5,674 nucleotides of DNA from Candidatus Atribacteria bacterium. Lineage in GTDB: Bacteria; Atribacterota; Atribacteria; Atribacterales; Atribacteraceae. The position numbers and the translations under genes were made by a program. The stretch lies in contig JAPLGF010000185.1 of assembly GCA_026390275.1 (NCBI GenBank), forward strand, positions 1-5,674, in the 5' to 3' direction. Below, piece by piece: positions 1-5,041 of this stretch (position 1 is the stretch's first letter; each line of letters opens with the position of its first letter). The notes beneath the pieces were generated by a model that searched no databases, was not told where the DNA came from, and saw only the letters and a program-made list of their open reading frames with translations.

Positions 1-1
1 T

Positions 2-775
2 ACCCGCTATGAAAAACAAATCATACCAGAACAAAAACTTTTTGAAGTACAGCATCTTTCCAAGAAGAATAACTTTAAAGACATATCATTTATTTTACAC
101 CAGGGAGAAATTTATGGGATTACCGGATTACTTGGTTCAGGAAGGACCGAGCTGGCGCTTGCTCTTTTCGGAATGTATCAGGCAGACAGCGGGAAAATTT
201 TGGTTGAAGGGAAGGAAGTCCATATCCGATCAGTAAAAGACGCGGTTGATGCCGGGATTGGATACGTCCCAGAAAACCGTCTGGTCCAGGGTCTGGTAAT
301 GAAAAAATCGATCGCCGAAAATATCGTCACAGTCATTATTAAACAACTCCTGGGAAAGTTAAAATTAATCGACTCCAATAAATGGGATATTTCCGTGGAT
401 AATTGGGTAAACGAATTGGATATTAAGGTCGCGAGTCCCAATATTGCAGTCCAAACCCTTTCCGGAGGAAATCAACAACGGGTGGTGATTGCCAAGTGGT
501 TGGCCGCTCAACCCAAGATTTTAATTCTCGACGGTCCAACGGTCGGGATTGATATTGCCGCTAAAAGCAGCATTCACAAGATCATCCGCAAAATGGCAGA
601 AAAAGGAGTTGGTATCATCTTGATTTCTGACGAAATATCGGAAGTGGTGAATAATTGCACCCGAATCGCTATCATGCGTAACGGCCGCATTATCGAAGAA
701 ATCAATACCGTAGATGTCACTGAACAGCAAATTCAAAAACGGGTCGAGATGAGTGAAGCCCGAGTAAAAATTTGA
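2..775 (+). CDS. Sugar ABC transporter ATP-binding protein, CUT2 (RbsA/MglA-type), C-terminal half; 5' partial
   Basis: This is the cytoplasmic ATPase that powers a CUT2 monosaccharide importer. Only the last 257 residues are visible; full-length family members are about 500 residues with two nucleotide-binding domains, so this is the second domain. The frame is open from base 2, so the ATG at 173 is internal and not a start. Visible motifs (fragment numbering) are a Walker A-like GLLGSGRTE at 42-50 with Arg in place of Lys, as is usual for domain 2 of this family, then VPENR at 89-93, signature LSGGNQQR at 153-160, and Walker B ILILD at 173-177. The residue after the Walker B Asp is Gly178, where the catalytic Glu normally sits. 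The switch His position reads SDE (209-211). Domain 2 may therefore be weakly or not hydrolytic. The permease genes follow after 27 bases. Family assignment is firm; the sugar is unknown. Confidence 0.95.
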   Translation, partial: TRYEKQIIPEQKLFEVQHLSKKNNFKDISFILHQGEIYGITGLLGSGRTELALALFGMYQADSGKILVEGKEVHIRSVKDAVDAGIGYVPENRLVQGLVMKKSIAENIVTVIIKQLLGKLKLIDSNKWDISVDNWVNELDIKVASPNIAVQTLSGGNQQRVVIAKWLAAQPKILILDGPTVGIDIAAKSSIHKIIRKMAEKGVGIILISDEISEVVNNCTRIAIMRNGRIIEEINTVDVTEQQIQKRVEMSEARVKI

Positions 776-776
776 G

Positions 777-806
777 ATGATTGAAAGAGATATTCCACTC
801 CCATGA
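777..806 (+). other. Possible 9-codon minicistron between ATPase and first permease
   Basis: One base after the ATPase stop (773-775) there is an ATG at 777 that opens a 9-residue frame, MIERDIPLP. Its TGA (804-806) overlaps the permease ATG (803-805) as ATGA. The permease start has only a weak purine run (about 783-790, spaced 12 bases), so passage of ribosomes through this frame could couple the two genes. No good ribosome site is seen for the minicistron itself. It may be chance. Confidence 0.25.
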
Positions 807-1822
807 ATAAACTCTTTAAACAAACTGAATTTTATTTAGCGGTGGTCATCGTCATTTTGAGTACCGTTATAACCATATTAAATCCTCGTTTTCTCACTGC
901 GGAAAACCTTTTTGATCTCATGAAAAGTTTCTCAGTGCTCGGAATCATGGCCGTAGGAGTCCTGTTTGTCCTCATTCTGGGTGGGACACCTGACGTCTCC
1001 TTTACTGCCATCGCCCAGGTAGTGGAATATGTCGTAGTTATCATCACCCTCAAATGGGGAGGGAACATTTTCTATGCTTTTCTCATCGCCTGTGCCCTGG
1101 GAGCTTTGATGGGCAGTTTTAATGGTTTCATGGTTCACTTCTTTAAAGTTCCCACTGTCATCGTAACCATCGCGACATTAAATGTGTACTTCGGCCTCCT
1201 GTATGTTTTCTCCAAAGGTGAGGTTATTTTCGTTGTCCACCCCATGTTCCGTAATTTTGCCAGTATCAAATTAGGAACCCTCATCAACCCGGATGGAGCA
1301 GCGTATGGTTTTACCCTTACGCCCCTCATCTGGATCCTGGTACTCATTCTGGGATGGATTATCCTGAAATACACCAGTATCGGCAGAAATATATATGCGG
1401 TGGGTGGGAACGAAATTGCTGCGGAACGAGTCGGTATCAATATCTACCGGACCAAGCTTTTCGTGTTCAGTTTCATCGGACTTCTCTCTGGAATCGCCGC
1501 TGTCGTCCATGCTACCATTGTCCAATCTGCCATACCCAACATTATCGTCGGGCAGGAACTTAACGTGATTGCCGCTGTCTTCCTGGGTGGTGCCAGTGTA
1601 TTCGGAGGAGGTGGAACCATCATCGGGACCTTCCTGGGCATCATGCTCTTCGCCATCATGAATAACGGATTGACCCTGTTAAAAATCTCCTCCTACTGGT
1701 ACGGTGTCTTTGTGGGAACCGTGATTGTCATCAGCATCACCACCAGCGCTATTCAGCGTTTCCGCCAGGAAAAGGCACGAATTCGAATCCACGTCGAGGA
1801 AGCGGAGGGAGAAAAGGCATGA
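803..1822 (+). CDS. Sugar ABC transporter permease 1, RbsC-type (BPD_transp_2 family)
   Basis: This is an inner-membrane channel subunit of a CUT2 importer, 339 residues, close to the usual 310-350. Hydrophobic segments run along its length: about 11-27, 44-60, 68-83, 90-112, 118-137, 172-189, 218-240, 252-290 and 298-315. The family's conserved cytoplasmic loop is seen as GRNIYAVGGNEIAAERVGI at 194-212. The glycine-rich block with FLGGASVFGGGGTIIGT lies at about 260-276. The segment that in RbsC reads GGIDLSVG is here GGTPDVSF (60-67), an unusual variant. The tail (320-339) is charged and probably cytoplasmic. ATG 803 is the only start possible in this frame after the stop at 782-784. Its ribosome site is weak, suggesting coupling to the upstream gene. 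It overlaps the next permease by ATGA, and the two probably pair as a heterodimer. The substrate cannot be told. Confidence 0.93.
   Translation: MNKLFKQTEFYLAVVIVILSTVITILNPRFLTAENLFDLMKSFSVLGIMAVGVLFVLILGGTPDVSFTAIAQVVEYVVVIITLKWGGNIFYAFLIACALGALMGSFNGFMVHFFKVPTVIVTIATLNVYFGLLYVFSKGEVIFVVHPMFRNFASIKLGTLINPDGAAYGFTLTPLIWILVLILGWIILKYTSIGRNIYAVGGNEIAAERVGINIYRTKLFVFSFIGLLSGIAAVVHATIVQSAIPNIIVGQELNVIAAVFLGGASVFGGGGTIIGTFLGIMLFAIMNNGLTLLKISSYWYGVFVGTVIVISITTSAIQRFRQEKARIRIHVEEAEGEKA
1804..1811 (+). promoter_or_regulatory. Ribosome binding site of permease 2
   Basis: GGAGGGAG lies inside the last codons of permease 1, seven bases before the ATG at 1819. It supports that start and the ATGA overlap, so permease 2 has its own strong site as well as coupling. 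Confidence 0.75.
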
Positions 1823-2805
1823 GGAAAAACATCCCCAATTATTCCCTGTTCCTCATTTTAATGATCATCATTGTGGTCATGGCGATCTTGAATCCCTCGC
1901 GTTTTCCAACTGTTGCTAACCTCCGATCCATCACTTACCAGCTTCCCCTCCTGGCTTTTCTCTCCATGGGTATGATGGTCACCATGCTGAGTGGGGGTAT
2001 TAATTTAGGAATCATCGCTACCGCGAACTTCACGGGTATCATTACAGCACTCACTTTGAAAGCTCTCACGGGAGGCCAACCCACCGAAGCATCGGTCTTT
2101 ATATCAATCATTGCCATGTGCATGGGAGCTGTCGCTGCCCTGGGAATTGGAGCCTTGGCGGGTTTTTTGATAGGTTACCTGCGAGTACCTGATATTTTGG
2201 CTACTCTGGGAACCATGACCCTCCTCACCGGCGTGAATATCGTCCTGACCAGAGGATACACTCTCACCGGTTTTCCTCCTTTCCTCATCACTATTGGGAA
2301 CGGATTATTTTTAGGGGTACCAATCCCCTTTATCATCTTTCTCATCTTCATCATATTACTCACCATCGTACTCAACAAAACCGTCTTCGGATACAGCCTT
2401 TACCTGCTGGGATCGAATTATACGGCTGCCAAATATTCCACCATCGACACTCGTTCTGTTATCCTGAGGGAGTACATGTTTTCTTCTCTTTTCGCTGCCA
2501 TCACCGCTTTCATCATGATCGGCCAGCTCAACTCGGTCAAGGCCAACTATGCCGAATCCTATCTCCTGGTGGCGATCCTGGCTTGTTTCCTGGGGGGAGT
2601 CGACGCATATGGCGGTTTCGGCAAGGTTTCTGGCCTCGTTACCTCGGTCGTCATCTTGCAGGTTGTTTCCAGTGGTGTCAACCTTTTACGGATGGATCCT
2701 TTTTTTATCCGAGCGATGTGGGGTTTTATTATCATCTTGGTCATCGCTATCAATTTCTTCAACGAAAGAGCAAAAAGTCATCGTAAAACCCTGAAAACAT
2801 CTTGA
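1819..2805 (+). CDS. Sugar ABC transporter permease 2, RbsC-type (BPD_transp_2 family)
   Basis: This second inner-membrane channel subunit of the same CUT2 importer has 328 residues. It is clearly a different protein from permease 1, not a recent duplicate. Hydrophobic stretches lie at about 9-24, 44-59, 64-80, 92-120, 126-143, 154-184, 217-236, 247-260, 268-286 and 299-314. Family landmarks are SGGINLGIIATANFTG at 58-73 (the GGIDLSVG region), the loop GYSLYLLGSNYTAAKYSTI at 191-209, and the block ACFLGGVDAYGGFGKVSG at 255-272. The loop keeps the GxxxYxxGxNxxAAxxxxI pattern but lacks the usual Arg. Its start overlaps the permease 1 stop (ATGA, 1819-1822). CUT2 systems with two unlike permeases are known, for example LsrC/LsrD and YtfT/YjfF, so a heterodimer is the natural reading. 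The VOC gene follows 33 bases downstream. Confidence 0.93.
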   Translation: MRKNIPNYSLFLILMIIIVVMAILNPSRFPTVANLRSITYQLPLLAFLSMGMMVTMLSGGINLGIIATANFTGIITALTLKALTGGQPTEASVFISIIAMCMGAVAALGIGALAGFLIGYLRVPDILATLGTMTLLTGVNIVLTRGYTLTGFPPFLITIGNGLFLGVPIPFIIFLIFIILLTIVLNKTVFGYSLYLLGSNYTAAKYSTIDTRSVILREYMFSSLFAAITAFIMIGQLNSVKANYAESYLLVAILACFLGGVDAYGGFGKVSGLVTSVVILQVVSSGVNLLRMDPFFIRAMWGFIIILVIAINFFNERAKSHRKTLKTS

Positions 2806-2822
2806 GATATTATCCAATCCAT

Positions 2823-2831
2823 AAAGGAGGT
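2823..2831 (+). promoter_or_regulatory. Ribosome binding site of the VOC gene
   Basis: AAAGGAGGT is a near-perfect Shine-Dalgarno sequence, seven bases before the ATG at 2839. It fixes the start and suggests efficient, independent translation of this last operon gene. Confidence 0.85.
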
Positions 2832-2838
2832 TATTACC

Positions 2839-3309
2839 ATGAAAGACGGAGATATCATTCAAGTCGCCCATGTCGTTAAAGATCTCGACGCAGCCATGAA
2901 ATACTTTTGGGAAGTATTTAAAATCGGTCCCTGGGAGATATACACTTTCGCTCCCCCGGATGTGAGAGATTCCATGGTTCGGGGAAAACCGTCGAACCAC
3001 ACCTACCGATTAGCATGTGCCTGGGTGGGCAATGTCCAGATTGAGCTAATGCAACCCCTTACCGGACGGAGTGTATATGACGAATTCTTAGAGAAAAATG
3101 GTGAAGGATTGCACCATATCAAACTCTACTATAAAGACTGTCAGAAAGCCCTGGAAGAATTCAAGAAAAATGGAGTGGAAGTCATCCAGAGTGGGAAATT
3201 CGATGAGGATGAGTTCTATTATCTCGATACGGAAAAAGCCCTGGGCACAGTTTACGAAATCGGAAACAACGGGAAAATCCGAGAACCGGAACGGAGATAC
3301 CCGGCCTGA
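2839..3309 (+). CDS. VOC (glyoxalase/bleomycin-resistance fold) family protein, function unknown
   Basis: This is a 156-residue soluble protein of the vicinal-oxygen-chelate superfamily, with no signal peptide. The two beta-alpha-beta-beta-beta modules are seen as residues 6-71 (IIQVAHVVKDLDAAMKYF start) and 88-143 (GEGLHHIKLYYKD start). Candidate metal ligands are in the expected places: His11, Glu69 (in VQIELMQP), His93 (in GLHHI) and Glu140 (in GTVYEI). The layout resembles methylmalonyl-CoA epimerase and related Glyoxalase_4-type proteins. That enzyme's third position is Gln rather than Glu, so the same reaction should not be assumed. The gene is the last of the CUT2 operon, just before the terminator, with a strong ribosome site. 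Isomerisation, epimerisation, lyase or dioxygenase chemistry on an imported compound are all possible. The fold call is firm; the reaction is unknown. Confidence 0.88.
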   Translation: MKDGDIIQVAHVVKDLDAAMKYFWEVFKIGPWEIYTFAPPDVRDSMVRGKPSNHTYRLACAWVGNVQIELMQPLTGRSVYDEFLEKNGEGLHHIKLYYKDCQKALEEFKKNGVEVIQSGKFDEDEFYYLDTEKALGTVYEIGNNGKIREPERRYPA

Positions 3310-3343
3310 TTGAAAATAACTGCGTGATCAAGATATGATTCTC

Positions 3344-3381
3344 ATTGCAGGAGCAGTTAGATTTGCTCCTGCAATTTTTTT
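3344..3381 (+). terminator. Rho-independent terminator of the CUT2 operon
   Basis: A perfect 12-bp stem pairs 3344-3355 (ATTGCAGGAGCA) with 3364-3375 across an 8-base loop (3356-3363). A run of seven T (3375-3381) follows directly. It lies 34 bases after the VOC stop codon. There is no matching T-run for the opposite strand, so it acts on the plus strand only. Confidence 0.93.
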
Positions 3382-3505
3382 CTCCCCATTCTATTCTCAA
3401 GATTCACCGTTTATCCTACGTCTGGGGAATGGAGGGACTGGATAATTTCTTTACCCTATTATTAATCTTACTCCGTAGGCTGGTTTTTCCTGGTAGACAA
3501 CCATG

Positions 3506-3522
3506 CCAGCATGCTGGTACCA
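3506..3522. repeat. Overlapping palindromes
   Basis: CCAGCATGCTGG (3506-3517) is a perfect 12-bp palindrome. It overlaps a perfect 8-bp palindrome, TGGTACCA (3515-3522). These could be a protein-binding site or the remnant of a repeat element. There is no nearby gene start to regulate. Confidence 0.5.
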
Positions 3523-3540
3523 TCAAGGGATAAAAATATC

Positions 3541-3582
3541 CCCCTCACCCCACCCTCTCCTTCAACAAAACGGGGAGAGGGG
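3541..3582. repeat. C-rich/G-rich intergenic inverted repeat (CCCTCACCC-type)
   Basis: The left arm begins CCCCTCACCCCACCCTCTCC (3541-3560), and the right arm is GGGGAGAGGGG (3572-3582). An 8-bp stem pairs CCCTCTCC (3553-3560) with GGAGAGGG (3574-3581) across 13 bases. In addition CCCCTC (3541-3546) is complementary to GAGGGG (3577-3582), so two alternative pairings compete. From general knowledge, intergenic elements beginning CCCCTCACCC and ending GGGGAGAGGGG recur in many bacterial genomes. This looks like a somewhat decayed copy. An A-rich stretch follows (3583-3588). Confidence 0.7.
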
Positions 3583-3643
3583 AAAAAAGAAGGGAAGGGA
3601 TTCCTTGAGGATGGTCATTTTAAGGTATAGGTGAATATCTTTT

Positions 3644-3660
3644 CCAACTCAACAACTCAA
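3644..3660 (+). repeat. 17-bp direct repeat, copy 1
   Basis: CCAACTCAACAACTCAA matches the copy at 3710-3726 at 16 of 17 bases. Both copies flank the 7-mer tandem array. Each copy also contains AACTC twice. Confidence 0.7.
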
Positions 3661-3673
3661 AAAATTTTAAACT

Positions 3674-3701
3674 ATTCACGACTCACGACTCACGATTCAC
3701 G
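3674..3701 (+). repeat. Tandem array of four 7-mers (A[T/C]TCACG)
   Basis: Four head-to-tail units are seen: ATTCACG (3674-3680), ACTCACG (3681-3687), ACTCACG (3688-3694) and ATTCACG (3695-3701). The outer two are identical to each other, as are the inner two. It is a microsatellite-like array in non-coding DNA, not a CRISPR: the units abut with no spacers. Confidence 0.85.
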
Positions 3702-3709
3702 GTCTTAAC

Positions 3710-3726
3710 CCAACTCCACAACTCAA
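3710..3726 (+). repeat. 17-bp direct repeat, copy 2
   Basis: CCAACTCCACAACTCAA differs from the copy at 3644-3660 at one base. The two copies start 66 bases apart and bracket the 7-mer array. The whole block (3644-3726) may therefore be one composite repeat unit. Confidence 0.7.
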
Positions 3727-3751
3727 TATCATTTTCAGGGTAGGATATCAT

Positions 3752-3790
3752 ATTATTTTTTTAAATAATCTTTCTATTCCTATTGATAGG
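3752..3790. repeat. Two small AT-rich dyads upstream of the repressor promoter
   Basis: ATTATTT (3752-3758) pairs with AAATAAT (3763-3769) across TTTT, a 7-bp hairpin of A-T pairs only. Just after it, CCTATTGATAGG (3779-3790) is a 5+5 bp dyad with a 2-base centre. The second could be an operator, but it lies about 100 bases before the -35 box. Neither has a GC-rich stem followed by a T-run, so they are not convincing terminators. Confidence 0.35.
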
Positions 3791-3889
3791 GTTTATTAAA
3801 GAATTTTTTTATCAATTATGATTGCGTAATATAAATATAGGTTACATAAATTTTCCGTATTATCAATCCCTTTTTTTTCAAACCATACT

Positions 3890-3918
3890 TTGACAACAGC
3901 AGAATAGTTTTATATTAT
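3890..3918 (+). promoter_or_regulatory. Sigma-70 type promoter of the LacI-family repressor
   Basis: The -35 box is TTGACA (3890-3895, perfect consensus) and the -10 box is TATTAT (3913-3918, five of six), with an optimal 17-base spacer. A run of eight T at 3871-3878, in AT-rich surroundings, could act as an UP element. Transcription should begin near 3925, giving a leader of about 27 bases before the ATG at 3952. Confidence 0.85.
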
Positions 3919-3931
3919 GAAAACGTTAAAC
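3918..3931. promoter_or_regulatory. Candidate LacI-family operator (autoregulation)
   Basis: TGAAAACGTTAAAC has the central CG step typical of LacI/GalR-family sites, within the palindrome AACGTT (3922-3927). It fits the CcpA-type pattern TGNAANCGNTNNCA at seven of nine fixed positions, failing at the last two. It starts at the end of the -10 box and covers the expected transcription start, a position that would block initiation. Binding by the adjacent repressor is inferred, not shown. Confidence 0.5.
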
Positions 3932-3942
3932 CATTCAGAAAC

Positions 3943-3948
3943 GGTGAT
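3943..3948 (+). promoter_or_regulatory. Ribosome binding site of the repressor gene
   Basis: GGTGAT matches the 3' part of the ideal AGGAGGTGAT sequence and lies just before the ATG at 3952. It is shorter than the sites of the neighbouring genes, which would fit modest repressor synthesis. Confidence 0.55.
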
Positions 3949-3951
3949 TTT

Positions 3952-4950
3952 ATGAAAAGTATTACAATCAAAGACGTGGCAAAAAATTCAAAAGTTTCAG
4001 CAACAACTGTCTCACGTGTCATCCATGGGAATTCCAAAGTCAGCCCCAAAGTAAGAGAGAAAGTGTTGGAAACCATTAAGTCCCTTAATTATTTTCCTAA
4101 TGAGAATGCCAGAGCAATTGTCAATAAAAGAACCAACGTCATTGGACTGGTTCTCACTGATATATCAAACCCCTTTTATCCAACTCTACTGCGAGGTATT
4201 GAAAATACTATCAATAAGTCAAATTTTAGCATGATACTGTGTAACACTGATGAAAATCCAACCAAGGAAGAACGGTTTCTTCGTATCCTTCTGGAAAAAC
4301 GTATCGATGGTCTTATTATTGTACCAACCGGTCCGGATATCTCCTTTCTCAAGACATTTGAAGCCAGGAATATTCCCATCGTTTGTGTGGACCGGGTGGT
4401 AAGAAATGTGGAGACTGATTCAGTGGTTGTAGACAACTTTCATGGAGCCTTCATCGCCACTGAAAAACTCATTCAATCCAGCCATCAACGAATTGCCATT
4501 ATTGGGGGAAACAAAAATATTTTCACGATCGGTGAACGTTTCCGGGGATACACAGAAGCCCTCGATACACATGGAATTGTAACAAATCAGGATTATATAA
4601 AGATGGGTGGATTTACCATTGAAGATTATGAACAAGACACTTTGAATGTGTTCTCACTCGCAACGCCACCAACTGCTGTTTTTTCTGCTGGGAATCTCTC
4701 CACAATTGGGATTTACATTGCCCTCAACAAAATGAAAAAAAAGATTCCCCGTGATGTCTCAATTGTGGGTTTTGATGATCTAGTATGGGTGGAAGCTCTA
4801 ACTCCCCCTTTGACGGCTATTTCCCAACCAATTTACCAAATCGGCGCCACCTCCGCACAATTACTTCTTCAAAGAATGCTCCATGAAGGTCCATCAGAAA
4901 AGCAAAATATTATGCTCAGTACCTCTTTGGTAATTCGGGAATCATGTTAG
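3952..4950 (+). CDS. LacI/GalR-family transcriptional repressor
   Basis: This is a 332-residue cytoplasmic DNA-binding protein of normal family length. The N-terminal helix-turn-helix spans about residues 5-24 (IKDVAKNSKVSATTVSRVIHG). The hinge helix is near 50-61 (NENARAIVNKRT). The periplasmic-binding-protein-like effector domain starts at 62 (NVIGLVLTDISNPFY) and includes VDRVV at 146-150 and the late signature IPRDVSIVGFDD at 265-276. The hinge leucine that in LacI and PurR inserts into the central CG step is Ile56 here. The effector is probably a sugar, but its identity cannot be read from sequence. The gene lies 91 bases before a CUT1 binding-protein gene on the same strand, so it most likely controls that uptake locus and itself through the operator candidate at 3918-3931. 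The upstream CUT2 operon is separated from it by a terminator and about 570 bases. Confidence 0.95.
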   Translation: MKSITIKDVAKNSKVSATTVSRVIHGNSKVSPKVREKVLETIKSLNYFPNENARAIVNKRTNVIGLVLTDISNPFYPTLLRGIENTINKSNFSMILCNTDENPTKEERFLRILLEKRIDGLIIVPTGPDISFLKTFEARNIPIVCVDRVVRNVETDSVVVDNFHGAFIATEKLIQSSHQRIAIIGGNKNIFTIGERFRGYTEALDTHGIVTNQDYIKMGGFTIEDYEQDTLNVFSLATPPTAVFSAGNLSTIGIYIALNKMKKKIPRDVSIVGFDDLVWVEALTPPLTAISQPIYQIGATSAQLLLQRMLHEGPSEKQNIMLSTSLVIRESC

Positions 4951-4962
4951 AAATTATCTAAG

Positions 4963-4970
4963 AAAGGAGG
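4963..4970 (+). other. Orphan Shine-Dalgarno-like sequence
   Basis: AAAGGAGG sits 13 bases after the repressor stop codon. No ATG, GTG or TTG lies at a suitable distance downstream. The real ribosome site of the next gene is at 5029-5036. It may be the relic of a lost small gene or start, or chance. Confidence 0.4.
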
Positions 4971-5028
4971 CGTAAAGGATCAATACCAGTTTCGCTTATT
5001 GGTTTTCTTTCAATCCAAATCTTAATTT

Positions 5029-5036
5029 GAGGAGGG
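5029..5036 (+). promoter_or_regulatory. Ribosome binding site of the CUT1 binding-protein gene
   Basis: GAGGAGGG lies five bases before the ATG at 5042. It is a strong site, as expected for a binding protein made in excess over its permeases, and it fixes the start at the head of a good signal peptide. Confidence 0.85.
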
Positions 5037-5041
5037 AAAAC

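Larger units (their letters stand above)
3382..3889. other. Intergenic region without a credible gene, rich in short repeats
   Basis: About 500 bases separate the two transport loci. The only plus-strand open frame here (3345-3533, 62 codons) begins inside the terminator stem, has no ribosome site, and resembles nothing I recognise, so it is not called. The first part is mixed-composition DNA with a distant 6-bp inverted repeat (CCTACG 3415-3420 and CGTAGG 3474-3479). Then come the repeats listed separately (3506-3726). From about 3727 the DNA becomes strongly AT-rich, leading to the repressor promoter. No tRNA, other RNA gene or transposase remnant was recognised. Confidence 0.7.

Noticed and set aside
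173..175. ATG at 173 as the start of a 200-residue ABC protein
   Set aside because: The same frame continues upstream with conserved ATPase sequence (GLLGSGRTE), so this is an internal methionine and the gene is cut by the window edge.
9..236. 75-codon plus-strand open frame at the window start
   Set aside because: It is out of frame with the ATPase, whose frame is open from base 2 and carries the Walker A-like motif across the same bases.
1135..1440. 101-codon minus-strand frame inside permease 1, and similar antisense frames elsewhere
   Set aside because: These are shadows of the real genes on the other strand, with low-complexity, Met/Arg/Thr-rich products and no independent starts.
3345..3533. 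62-codon frame after the VOC gene
   Set aside because: It starts inside the terminator stem, has no ribosome site, and crosses the palindromes; the protein is not recognisable.
3674..3701. Possible CRISPR remnant
   Set aside because: The 7-base units abut with no unique spacers, and no cas genes are present.
4535..4540. AACGTT inside the repressor gene as another operator
   Set aside because: Only the 6-base core matches, within coding sequence, which is expected by chance.
4947..4961. Hairpin TTAGA/TCTAA at the repressor stop codon as a terminator
   Set aside because: Only a 5-bp AT-rich stem with no T-run after it; too weak to separate repressor and binding-protein transcription.
4981..5030. 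A separate promoter or CG-centred operator for the binding-protein gene
   Set aside because: No -35/-10 pair with proper spacing and no CG-centred dyad; the only dyad (CAAAT/ATTTG near 5016-5029) is weak.
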